A stretch of DNA of 64,000 nucleotides from an uncultured Clostridia bacterium. Lineage in GTDB: Bacteria > Bacillota > Clostridia > UMGS1810. Under the pieces are notes generated by a model, which made no database searches, had not been told where the DNA came from, and was given only the letters and a program-made list of their open reading frames with translations. The DNA lies in the NCBI GenBank assembly GCA_934463165.1, contig CAKSJG010000015.1, forward strand, positions 4,864 through 68,863. Direction: 5' to 3'. Below are positions 9,895 through 18,999 of this stretch, piece after piece. Numbering within the stretch: the first letter of the stretch is position 1; every line of letters starts with the position of its first letter. Made by a program: the position numbers and the translations under genes.

Positions 9895-12800
9895 TTAATA
9901 AATTATCACAGTATTTTTGAAAGAATAAAATCCAAACCTGTCACCGCAAACCTTTGCGGCAATTGCCGTACTGTATTCAGTGTCATTAAGAATCAGCTTG
10001 ACAAAAGTGTTTTTTCCTGTATTCTCCAACCTGTATTTTAAAACGTTTTCAGAATCATATTTTAAATTGCTGACAAAGCTCTTGGCAAGTGTACGTACGC
10101 CGCTCTTAACATAGTATATATTTAGCAGCTGATTGTAAAACTCAACATCTATCCTGTCATATTTTGCGTTGCTGTCTCCCGGAACAAAACCCTCAAGAGC
10201 ATTTGCTCCAAGAATAAAACTAACTCGATTGTTTTCAACGGAATTTCTGACAGAGAATGTTACGGAGGTATCCGACTCATGATCTGTCTTTCCGTTTAAA
10301 TAATAAGCGTAATAATTTCCGAACGGTAAAAATGACGTACCGCCGTCCGCTGCTTTTCGTATTTTATCATTTGAAATGCTGTCAGTTGTTATTCTGCCAG
10401 CGCATAGTAATTTTGATTCATTGACCTTTGATATAAATTCCCATTCATCATATATCTTTGAATCCTTTGAACATATTGAAAGTTTTTGAGATCCGCCCGG
10501 TTTAAGATCGTATATGCGGCTTGTAACAACAGTGTTGAGTGCAGGCTCAATAATTATATCATTTGCACTTATATCGCTGTCGGCATTTATAATTATTTGC
10601 TTTCGCGATACGTCAATCTCACACTGAACTCCGTTTACATAAACATCCTTTATTGAAGGCTTCGGCAAGTGTGCGGCAAATTCGTTATATGCTTTTTCAA
10701 GTTCAATAAGATCAGCACCGTCTCCCTTATCAAAGCTTTCCATTTTATTTTTAAAAGATTCTTTTAATTTTTTATCTGTTGAAAGTTCCAAGGCTTCATT
10801 GCATTTTTCTTTCAGTTCTTCAAATCCGACACGGTTTTGAAGCTTAACCACCATTTCGGCAAGCTCACGAATTGCATTGGTATTCTTTGCACCTTCGCTT
10901 TGATATTGTGAAAGATTTGAAAGAAGTCGTTTTGCCTCAAGTGAGTATTGTCCAAAACCTGACCCAAACTCTGCGTTCTCAGCTATATTATTAAGTGCAT
11001 AATACATATTTGAATGATAAACAGGCCGTCTGTGGGCAGTGATTTCGCAATTAGTTGAGTAGCCATCATAAGTATTGGTTGTCATAGGTTCAGCCGAAAC
11101 AAGGCTTTTTATCCGTTGAAAATCCCGCTCAAGTCCCGCATTGTTTTTTATATCAAGAATCTTTGCAGATTCCATTCCAACAGTAAATTCCGTCTGATCT
11201 GCCAGCCATTTTATTGCATCTTGATCCGACAATTCGTTATTGTTACAGGTTGTATACATTTCTCCGACAGTATTGTTTACTGCACCGGTATTGTGTATCA
11301 GAGATGCACGCGTAAATTCATTAACGTTATTATTAACAAAAACTCCGTTTGTTCCGTTATCCAAATAAATATTCCCACCGAGATTGGAATTATATACATA
11401 GTTTTCTTCAATTACAGAACCTGCATGATGACCTAACGTATATATCGCTGCTCCGTCATAGCCTAACGTACAAATATTATGTATATAATTGTTTCGTATA
11501 AAGCCCTTGCCGCCCTTTCCGTAGTACTGCCAATTATATCCGTACGAGAAAGCGGAATACGGCATATCGCTTAGTTCATTATGCTCAAAAGTAAGATTTT
11601 CACATGCTATTATATTAACTCCTACTCCGGAATATACAGTGTCTCCGGTACGTGTTATATAGTTATTTTTGATGGAAATATTATCACACATTTTTCTCAC
11701 AATTTGATTTTGTATATCAGGCGTAAATGCATATACGCTCGTAACCGCCATAGGCTTGGAACTAAGTGACCTTATCATCATATATCTGTATTTTCCGGTG
11801 TCATCTACTTTATAGTCTGCAACCTCAGCGGGAGCGTCTTTCTGCACTGCAACCGTAGTATATTCTTCAAAATGTCTGTCATTTGAAAGTAAAATTTCAT
11901 AACCGGATTTTTCCTCATCGGAAACATCACCGTTTTTAAAGGCCAGGGTTATTTCGCTGAAAGAATATTTTTTTACAAAATCATACATAACATAAGGAAT
12001 TTCACCGTTTTCGGGCGTATCTCTCCAAGTTATATCATTTCCGTACCTTTTGTAGTCGGTAAAGTCCTCAACAGATGTTGTAAGAGTTCCGGTATGCGGA
12101 CGGTAAATATAGTTGCCTGACTCCGGATTATTTATTCCGAGAGCCACACGGTTACTGTTACTCATATTTGATGACCATATATAGGGCTTAAGAAGCATCA
12201 TGTAGAAATCCGTCTTGGGATTTTCTTCAACATAATAACGAATATTAAACTTATCCATTTTTGAACGCTCATCATCATCCGTAAATTCAAATTCTATATG
12301 ATACTGACTTCCGGCTTCGATTGCCTCCTCGTTCAAATCATAAAACGCATTTCCTTCAACCGTACAATTGCTGACAGCGTCATCAAAATTTATTGCTGCC
12401 TGACCCAATCCCGTAAAAACGTTGTTGTAAAAGTTAATATTTTCTGCGCGATTCAGATAAACTGTTCCGAAATTTTGCTCTATTCTGCGACCGTTATATT
12501 CATTTGCATAATACGGTCCTTGTCCTGTAGACGCAACCTCGCCAAAATCATCCCAAATTGTATAATTTGTGAACTTTAATCCGTCAAAAACAATATTTTT
12601 GACTCTATCCTCGGTTGTCCTCCCCATGATAAATAATCCGGTATCCAAAACAGGTACAGTAAACTGCGATTTTTCTATAATCTCGCCTTCTTCAGGCATA
12701 TAATAAAGTGTTTTTTTTGATTTATCAAAATAGAATTCACCGGGAGTGTCAAGAAATTCAATTGCATTTTTGGCAAAGCAGGTTATATACGGCGCAGCAT

Positions 12801-13530
12801 TCGTCGGATTTGTACCTACTCTGTTAAGATAGTCACTCCAATCGGGATTTTTGAATTTTACAATTAATCTTTCGTTATTGACAGGATCTTCCGAGACATC
12901 CGACACACGAACCCTGGTATGCACCCATCCTCTGAACCAATCAAACTCAACGTCTCTCGGATTGCTGAATAGCGGAATATCATTCTTTGAAACATATATA
13001 CCGTCTGATACATATTGAGAGCCGGACATACGGTAATCAGACGGGTTAATCCATGTCTCCGTTTGAGCAATGTGCTTTTTATCTCCGTTTACATAGAATT
13101 CATTAATAAAATCCAAATCGGGAATATATGCCTCAATCAATCCGGGATGAGTCTCAGACTTTTTGAATGTTTTTACCTGCTTTCCTCCCGAAATAACAGG
13201 AAGTCCGTGACCTTTATATATTACACTGTGACTGTTAAATCCACCGTCTTCATTTGAAAATTCAAGCATATCATCTTGGTAATAAGTTCCGGGCATTATG
13301 TTTATCACAATGTCTCCGGTCATATTCGAAGTGTATTTTCGAACTGCATCTTTTGCCGCCTTAATAGTCCTGAAGGGACTGTTTATAGTCCCTTCATTCC
13401 CATCATTTCCGGATTCGGATACATAAAATTCAAGATATATTTGCTTATCATCTGCCACAGAGCATGTTGACCACAACATATTAAGCTGCACAGCAAAACA
13501 TAAAATCAAACATATTGTTTTCTTAAACAT
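9895..13530 (-). CDS. Secreted right-handed beta-helix protein, GH141/pectate-lyase-like
   Basis: 1211 residues with signal peptide 1-27. The domain starting at about 32 has the typical entry of large right-handed beta-helix enzymes (YVSESGNDGNEGTINSPFRTI, then KAAKDAVRKY, IMPGTYY, VISGGKQV) and the insert with WFRGWVHTRVRV found in GH141-like proteins. Helix coils include NINFYNNVFTGLGQAAINF and VIEENYVYN. About 190 residues of discoidin-like sequence (roughly 430-620) are inserted between coils. The C-terminus has a helical section (about 890-1010) and a jelly-roll-like section from about 1060. No SLH domain, so it is probably released. RBS AGGAGG. It sits between the sugar-binding lipoprotein and the SLH proteins, which suggests a polysaccharide substrate. 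GH141 membership rests on fold and entry motifs only; an alternative is a lyase or an epimerase. Confidence 0.7.
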   Translation of the reverse strand: MFKKTICLILCFAVQLNMLWSTCSVADDKQIYLEFYVSESGNDGNEGTINSPFRTIKAAKDAVRKYTSNMTGDIVINIMPGTYYQDDMLEFSNEDGGFNSHSVIYKGHGLPVISGGKQVKTFKKSETHPGLIEAYIPDLDFINEFYVNGDKKHIAQTETWINPSDYRMSGSQYVSDGIYVSKNDIPLFSNPRDVEFDWFRGWVHTRVRVSDVSEDPVNNERLIVKFKNPDWSDYLNRVGTNPTNAAPYITCFAKNAIEFLDTPGEFYFDKSKKTLYYMPEEGEIIEKSQFTVPVLDTGLFIMGRTTEDRVKNIVFDGLKFTNYTIWDDFGEVASTGQGPYYANEYNGRRIEQNFGTVYLNRAENINFYNNVFTGLGQAAINFDDAVSNCTVEGNAFYDLNEEAIEAGSQYHIEFEFTDDDERSKMDKFNIRYYVEENPKTDFYMMLLKPYIWSSNMSNSNRVALGINNPESGNYIYRPHTGTLTTSVEDFTDYKRYGNDITWRDTPENGEIPYVMYDFVKKYSFSEITLAFKNGDVSDEEKSGYEILLSNDRHFEEYTTVAVQKDAPAEVADYKVDDTGKYRYMMIRSLSSKPMAVTSVYAFTPDIQNQIVRKMCDNISIKNNYITRTGDTVYSGVGVNIIACENLTFEHNELSDMPYSAFSYGYNWQYYGKGGKGFIRNNYIHNICTLGYDGAAIYTLGHHAGSVIEENYVYNSNLGGNIYLDNGTNGVFVNNNVNEFTRASLIHNTGAVNNTVGEMYTTCNNNELSDQDAIKWLADQTEFTVGMESAKILDIKNNAGLERDFQRIKSLVSAEPMTTNTYDGYSTNCEITAHRRPVYHSNMYYALNNIAENAEFGSGFGQYSLEAKRLLSNLSQYQSEGAKNTNAIRELAEMVVKLQNRVGFEELKEKCNEALELSTDKKLKESFKNKMESFDKGDGADLIELEKAYNEFAAHLPKPSIKDVYVNGVQCEIDVSRKQIIINADSDISANDIIIEPALNTVVTSRIYDLKPGGSQKLSICSKDSKIYDEWEFISKVNESKLLCAGRITTDSISNDKIRKAADGGTSFLPFGNYYAYYLNGKTDHESDTSVTFSVRNSVENNRVSFILGANALEGFVPGDSNAKYDRIDVEFYNQLLNIYYVKSGVRTLAKSFVSNLKYDSENVLKYRLENTGKNTFVKLILNDTEYSTAIAAKVCGDRFGFYSFKNTVIIY

Positions 13531-13551
13531 CCTAACCTCCTAAAACGCTGT

Positions 13552-15372
13552 TTATTTTTCTTTTTTTGCCAATTCTGTCATTTCCTTGCACATTTCTTTA
13601 AGATCCACAATGTCATTTAATTTGCTTAAAGCATCACTCCACTTTGACTCAAATTCATCATCACTCTTTGAAGCAAATGCAAGCTTAAACGGATTTTCCC
13701 ATTGTTCACGCTTTGCCCAAAATTCTATAGTCTTCTCACACTCCGAAAAAGTAGAATCCCACGGTAAATACGGAGGAACGATCGTATTTACAATATGCTC
13801 GGAATCCTTTTTAAATCTCTGCGCTGCTTTATCTGCAGACATCTTAAAGCACTTATTGTATATTCCCGGTTCCCATCTTGAGTTTGCCGTTGCAACAGGA
13901 TACCAAACTCCGACAGCACCGGAATTTCCGCTGATTCCCTTTGAATCCTTCCAATCGAGAGCAGATCCGTCGCCGTCGAGATAGCGCTTTGTAAATCTTT
14001 CATCTGTATATGTTCTGGTTCCGTCCTCCTTTTCAGTGTAAAGTCCATCTTCTTTAGTTCCCCAATAGTAAACTTCTTCAAATTCATCAGAGAAACAAAC
14101 ATTCATCCAATTAAGAGCCTGTATCATCTGATCCTCAGATAATTCTTTTGTAAAAGCTATCGCATATTTCCAACCCGACTTTGTCTTTCCTGCGGCATAT
14201 TCGGGTTTATTCGGAATATTAACATAAAGGGGTCTGTATCTGTATGATTTACCTGTTTTTTCAAGCTGAGCATTAACAGTATTTAAACCGCCTGCATATC
14301 CTACGGAACATATTGCGTACTGCCCACCGTCAACCTTTTCCGTAAACATCTGACTTGTGTGCATAAGCGATTCCGGATCAATAACCCCGTCTCGAATCAT
14401 CTTATTCTGAGTTTTTGCAGCCTCCTTAACGATGTCATCATCAAGCATTATATTTTCGCAATCGTTTTTCTGATCCCATGCACCGACATAGTAATTAGAC
14501 GCATATCCCATCATATCTCCTCCGAGATATGTAAGAGCCTCCCAGTTATCGCCGCCGGAATATCCGAATGCATACACTTGTTTTCCGTTTTCCTTAAGAT
14601 TCATATCTTTAATTTTATACATGAAATCAATATAATCCTGAGTGGTATTAATCCCCGTATCAAAAAGCTCGTCTCCGATCGGACCGTTCTCATTTGCGGC
14701 AAGCCCCTCAATTTCTTTCCATGTCTTTGCTTCGGGATATACCATTTTCAAAATATCATCTCTGACATATAAGCCCATGGTTTCATCAACCGTTATTTGA
14801 CCTTCCATATTTTCTATATACTCTATCTCTTCAGCAGATGCGTTCGGCTGGGTCTGCTCATCGTTTTTGTAAACAGCATACGGAAATCCGTATAGCTTTC
14901 CGTCAATCCTGAATGAATCAAGCATTTCTTTGGGAAGCCTTTTTAAAACATTCGGCGCATATTTTTCAAGCATCTCATCAGTTATTTCCCAAAGCTGTTT
15001 TGCCTTAACAAGCTTTGCGAAGTGTGTCGGGCCCTGACCTCCGCCGCAAATAACCACATCAGGCATATTATCGCCCGTCAGAAGTCTTGACAGTTTTGTA
15101 TCCCACTGTCCGCCGTCATTTCCGTAAGTAGTTTCAAATTTTACTTTTGTTTTGTCATACACGTAATTTTGAACAACGTTGTCCTTAATTTCATTTCCTC
15201 CCGCATAATCGGTTCCTTGCGTGTACCATACAGTCAACGGCAAATCCTTAAGTGCTACAAATTTTCCGTTTTCAATCTTGTAAGCACTTTCTCCGTCACT
15301 TTTACCGCAAGCGCAAATCGATACGGCCATTGCCGCTGCCATCAGTCCTGCAATTACTTTTTTCAGTTTCAT
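13552..15372 (-). CDS. Extracellular solute-binding lipoprotein of a carbohydrate ABC transporter (LplA-like)
   Basis: 606 residues. The N-terminus is a lipoprotein signal with lipobox around SICAC, Cys22 being the likely lipidated residue. The body is a long type-2 binding protein (TVWYTQGTDY, KLSRLLTGDNMPDVVI, KLYGFPYAVY) typical of the 500-600-residue LplA/YtcQ group that serves oligosaccharide importers with LplB and LplC permeases. RBS GAGG 8 bases before ATG. It follows the two permease genes directly (28-bp gap) and precedes the secreted beta-helix protein, so it probably captures that enzyme's products. The ligand cannot be read from the sequence. Confidence 0.92.
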   Translation of the reverse strand: MKLKKVIAGLMAAAMAVSICACGKSDGESAYKIENGKFVALKDLPLTVWYTQGTDYAGGNEIKDNVVQNYVYDKTKVKFETTYGNDGGQWDTKLSRLLTGDNMPDVVICGGGQGPTHFAKLVKAKQLWEITDEMLEKYAPNVLKRLPKEMLDSFRIDGKLYGFPYAVYKNDEQTQPNASAEEIEYIENMEGQITVDETMGLYVRDDILKMVYPEAKTWKEIEGLAANENGPIGDELFDTGINTTQDYIDFMYKIKDMNLKENGKQVYAFGYSGGDNWEALTYLGGDMMGYASNYYVGAWDQKNDCENIMLDDDIVKEAAKTQNKMIRDGVIDPESLMHTSQMFTEKVDGGQYAICSVGYAGGLNTVNAQLEKTGKSYRYRPLYVNIPNKPEYAAGKTKSGWKYAIAFTKELSEDQMIQALNWMNVCFSDEFEEVYYWGTKEDGLYTEKEDGTRTYTDERFTKRYLDGDGSALDWKDSKGISGNSGAVGVWYPVATANSRWEPGIYNKCFKMSADKAAQRFKKDSEHIVNTIVPPYLPWDSTFSECEKTIEFWAKREQWENPFKLAFASKSDDEFESKWSDALSKLNDIVDLKEMCKEMTELAKKEK

Positions 15373-15400
15373 TTTTTTACCTCTTTCTTTTAAAAATTTT

Positions 15401-16294
15401 TTATCCTTTAACAGCCCCGAGTGTAAGCCCCTTCACAAAATATTTTTGAAGGAACGGATATACACATAAGATAGGAATGGTTGATATAATAAGCATTGCC
15501 GCTTTTATAGATTCGGAAGTGGTCTGAGCAGCCGCCGCAGAAGTATCCGCTCCCATAGCCTGATCAAGACCTATTTGCTTAAGCGCTTCTCCTTGTTTTA
15601 TAATTCTAAGCATCAAATATTGAAGAGAAAACAGATTTTTATCTGTTACATACATAAGCGTTGATGAATAATCATTCCACTGCCCTACCGCTACCCATAG
15701 TGCAATTGTTGCCAAAACGGGTTTTGAAAGCGGAACAATTATTTTCATCATAATTTTAAACTCGTTTGCGCCATCCAAAAGCGCTGACTCTTCGAGCGAG
15801 ATCGGCAGTTCCTGAATAAATGATCTCATAATTATCATATTGTAAAATGAAAATGAATACGGGATCACATATACCCAAAAGTTATTTATGAGACCTAAAT
15901 ATCTGTAAAGTATGTATGTCGGTATCGTTCCCGCATTGAGATACATTGTCAGCATAAGAATTTTATTTATCATAGATCTGCCTTTAAGGTTTTTTCGCGT
16001 CAGCGCATATGCTGCCGAAAAAGTTACAAAAAGATGAATGAAAACATTTAAAACAGTTCTTAAAACAGATACAAACGCCGCTTTGCCTACGCTCGGATCA
16101 CTTAAGATTGTCTGAAAATTTAAAAGTGTAAACTTACGCGGGAAGATTGTAACTCCACCCAATGCACTGTCATTTCCGTCATTAAGTGCAATTGCAAGCT
16201 GATTCAAATACGGATAAAGCATCAGAATCGAAATAATAATCAGCACAAATGCATTTATTGCAAGAAAGGTTTTATAACTTTTTGATAATTTCAT
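15401..16294 (-). CDS. Carbohydrate ABC transporter permease (LplC/MalG-like)
   Basis: 297 residues, six predicted membrane helices, starting with FLAINAFVLIIISILMLYPY. The cytoplasmic EAA loop is clear (LEESALLDGANEFKIMMKII, then P), the contact site for the ATPase. The C-terminal PFLQKYFVKGLTLGAVKG is characteristic of the LplC/YtcP permeases. RBS AAGGAG. Forms the import channel with the permease encoded just upstream (25-bp gap). No ATPase gene is present in this cluster, as is usual for this family, which borrows a shared MsmX-type ATPase. Confidence 0.95.
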   Translation of the reverse strand: MKLSKSYKTFLAINAFVLIIISILMLYPYLNQLAIALNDGNDSALGGVTIFPRKFTLLNFQTILSDPSVGKAAFVSVLRTVLNVFIHLFVTFSAAYALTRKNLKGRSMINKILMLTMYLNAGTIPTYILYRYLGLINNFWVYVIPYSFSFYNMIIMRSFIQELPISLEESALLDGANEFKIMMKIIVPLSKPVLATIALWVAVGQWNDYSSTLMYVTDKNLFSLQYLMLRIIKQGEALKQIGLDQAMGADTSAAAAQTTSESIKAAMLIISTIPILCVYPFLQKYFVKGLTLGAVKG

Positions 16295-16319
16295 TTAAAT
16301 TGTTCTCCTTTCCGTAAAA

Positions 16320-17234
16320 TTACCACAATGACGTTTCCGAAACAGCCTTCGAAAACTTATTTGCAAGAATGACCAATGTTACCGATACTATTCCCTGCAT
16401 AAGTCCGAATGCTGTTGCAAGCGAATATTCTCCGCCTTGAATACCTTTTCGGTATACTAATGTATTGATTACCTCTGTTTCGTTTTGCGTATATACATTC
16501 TGCAAGCCGTATACATGCTCGAAGTTAGAAGTAACCAAACTTCCCATGCCAAGCAAAAGCACAAGAATAATTGTTGTTTTAATAGACGGAAGCGTTATGT
16601 ATATGGTCTGCTTAAGCCGATTACAGCCGTCAACCTCTGCTGCCTCATACATACTCTGATCTATACCTGCAAGCGCTGCAAGATAGATAATCGAGCTCCA
16701 TCCGAGTTCTTTCCACAATCCCGAGAAAAACATAATCGGAAGAAAGTTTTTGCTTTCCATAAGTATATTTGTTCTCTCATATCCGGTTCCTATAATCTTT
16801 GCAAGCATATTATTCACGGGACCGTCAATAGCAAACATTGCATATATCAACGCGCATACTGAAGCCCATGATAAAAAATGCGGAAAATAGCTCATTGTCT
16901 GAACTACCTTCTTAAATCTCATATTTCTGACTTCGTTAAACATCAGCGCAAGCAATATCGGAAACGGAAATTTCCCGAAAACTCCAACGATACTGTAGAC
17001 CAATGTATTTTTAATTGACGCCAGCATTTCCGGATATTTGAAGATTTTAATAAAGTTTCCAAATCCAACCCAAGGGCTGCCCCATATTCCGTCAATCACA
17101 TCAAAATCCTTAAATGCGATTACGATACCCGCAAACGGCAAAAAATTAAATATGATTACCGATATGACTGCAGGCATAAGCAACAGATACATTACTCTGT
17201 TTGAACTACTGAACTTTTTTTTCTTAGTTTGCAT
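16320..17234 (-). CDS. Carbohydrate ABC transporter permease (LplB/MalF-like)
   Basis: 304 residues from the preferred ATG at 17234, which has GGGAGAT 8-9 bases upstream. An in-frame ATG at 17258 would add 8 residues but lacks a well-spaced RBS. Six predicted membrane helices; EAA loop with YEAAEVDGCNRLKQTIYITL followed by P; typical LplB sequence PFAGIVIAFKDFDVIDGI and WVGFGNFIKIF. It is the first gene after a good promoter at 17315-17343 and begins a transcript permease-permease-binding protein-beta-helix-SLH proteins. Confidence 0.94.
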   Translation of the reverse strand: MQTKKKKFSSSNRVMYLLLMPAVISVIIFNFLPFAGIVIAFKDFDVIDGIWGSPWVGFGNFIKIFKYPEMLASIKNTLVYSIVGVFGKFPFPILLALMFNEVRNMRFKKVVQTMSYFPHFLSWASVCALIYAMFAIDGPVNNMLAKIIGTGYERTNILMESKNFLPIMFFSGLWKELGWSSIIYLAALAGIDQSMYEAAEVDGCNRLKQTIYITLPSIKTTIILVLLLGMGSLVTSNFEHVYGLQNVYTQNETEVINTLVYRKGIQGGEYSLATAFGLMQGIVSVTLVILANKFSKAVSETSLW

Positions 17235-17314
17235 ATTAATATATCTCCCATCTGTCATAATAAAGGCAGCAATGCTTCCTCTTTCCTTAGTTGATTATAT
17301 CAATCTATATAAAT

Positions 17315-17343
17315 ATTTTATCATTTAAATAAAGCTACTTCAA
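17315..17343 (-). promoter_or_regulatory. Sigma-A-type promoter of the transporter operon
   Basis: On the minus strand TTGAAG (17338-17343), 17-bp spacer, TAAAAT (17315-17320). It lies in the 138-bp gap between the sensor kinase stop and the first permease start, so the transporter genes can be made independently of the regulator genes. Confidence 0.6.
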
Positions 17344-17372
17344 TTTAAAAATAATGTTATTTATTTAAAAAT

Positions 17373-18989
17373 TTAAGTGTTGTTACCCAATTGAATAACA
17401 ACTGTGATTTCACATCCGTTTCCCGGGCAGCTTTCAACGCTGATTCCGCTTTCGCTGCCGTAAAAAATCTTAATTCGCAAATCGGTATTTTTTATGCCGA
17501 TATGTGTATTTGATTCTGATTCCCTGCAGTCAAGAGAGTTTTTCTCATTCATGTCAAATCCCACTCCGTTATCGCGAATTTTAAAAATCGCTTTTCCGCC
17601 TTTAATCCTTCCGGAAATTGTTATACAGCCGTTCGTATTTCCGTTGATACCGTGAAGAACAGAATTTTCAACTATAGGCTGAAAAATATGCTGTATTGTT
17701 TTTATTTTCATGGCGGCAGGTTCTATATCTATCACATACTTATAATCAATTTCATGTATTATTGAAATCAATTGCAAATATTTCTCAACAAGGTTAAGTT
17801 CATCCATAATAGTGTAATCTTTTGAAACATCACATATTGACATTCTGTAATAATCAACCATAGCATCTATCTGTTCGACAACCTCCGGCGCCTTATCAAC
17901 ACAGCTCCATCTTATAACAGATAAAACATTATATAGGAGGTGCGGATTGATCTGTGACTGTGCATGCGCAAGCTGAAGGTCCGTGTTCTCTTTAATAAGG
18001 GAATTCTTTTCAGCATTTATTTTTTTAATATCGGTGAACAGCTGCTTGATTTTATCAAAAATGACATACAACTCATCATTCGTATCGATTCGGATATTTT
18101 CTATATTTTCATACAGTTTTTCGCTTTTCATCAGTTCAAGAAAATCATAGAGTTTTTTTGTAAGCTTTACAGATGTCATTTCTGCCAAAATCAGGGAAAA
18201 CACAAATACAAAAGCCAAAATTCCCAATCCCGATCCAAAAATCACCCCGTATATTTCAATCAGTCTGTTTTCAGGTATCTCTGCTTTGATATATTGTCCG
18301 TTTACCAAGGATTCATATTTCACATGCCGATCGTCCTTGTTTTTTTCGGATTTTGACACAATACTAAGACAGCTGCGCGGCAAATCAGTACCCAAATAAT
18401 ATATATCCGTACTCAAAAAATTTTCCATTGTTACTCTGTCAATTCCGCATGTGAAAATAAGTATATCATCTCCCTTGGTCATATTGCATGCGGCAATTGT
18501 TTCACTTTCCGTCACAATCCATTTTCTGACACGATTCTCGGTTTCCAGAATTTTTTTGCAGTCCGACTCGTTAAGTTCACGAATATCACGCAGATAATCA
18601 CTGCGAAACATTCCGTCTCTGTTATGATAAATTCTGATTTTCACATTATCTGCATTATAAGAATTATAAAATCTTTTGCAGTATGTATTTATTTCGTTAA
18701 GCATTATTATTTTTTCGGAGAAATCGGATTCTCTGCTTTTTGCAACCGCATTTTCAATGATACCGTCATATATAATATTGTTTAGTGTATGGTCAAGATA
18801 ATTCAGCTGCATATTAATATACTGTGCATTTCTGAGGCATCCGGTTTCTATTTTATTTATATACCGGCTGCATTGCAGTTTTGAAATTATTATACATATA
18901 ATTATAATAATGATCGATGCGGGAATAAGCGAGTATATGAAAATTTTATTTCTGAGCGTGTATTTTATGGATTCATTGTTTTTTTTCAT
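17373..18989 (-). CDS. Sensor histidine kinase, YesM family
   Basis: 538 residues. Membrane helices at about 15-37 and 247-270 enclose an extracellular sensor region. After a HAMP-like segment comes the family signature AQSQINPHLLYNVLSVIRW with phospho-acceptor His350, then an ATPase domain with N box VENSVLHG and G boxes DNGVGFDM and GNGCEITVVI. Sensors of this type report extracellular sugars or wall stress and pair with AraC-type response regulators. The gene is 10 bp downstream of such a regulator, the reverse of the common kinase-regulator order, and directly upstream of the transporter it probably controls. Confidence 0.93.
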   Translation of the reverse strand: MKKNNESIKYTLRNKIFIYSLIPASIIIIIICIIISKLQCSRYINKIETGCLRNAQYINMQLNYLDHTLNNIIYDGIIENAVAKSRESDFSEKIIMLNEINTYCKRFYNSYNADNVKIRIYHNRDGMFRSDYLRDIRELNESDCKKILETENRVRKWIVTESETIAACNMTKGDDILIFTCGIDRVTMENFLSTDIYYLGTDLPRSCLSIVSKSEKNKDDRHVKYESLVNGQYIKAEIPENRLIEIYGVIFGSGLGILAFVFVFSLILAEMTSVKLTKKLYDFLELMKSEKLYENIENIRIDTNDELYVIFDKIKQLFTDIKKINAEKNSLIKENTDLQLAHAQSQINPHLLYNVLSVIRWSCVDKAPEVVEQIDAMVDYYRMSICDVSKDYTIMDELNLVEKYLQLISIIHEIDYKYVIDIEPAAMKIKTIQHIFQPIVENSVLHGINGNTNGCITISGRIKGGKAIFKIRDNGVGFDMNEKNSLDCRESESNTHIGIKNTDLRIKIFYGSESGISVESCPGNGCEITVVIQLGNNT

Positions 18990-18999
18990 ATCAGAACAC

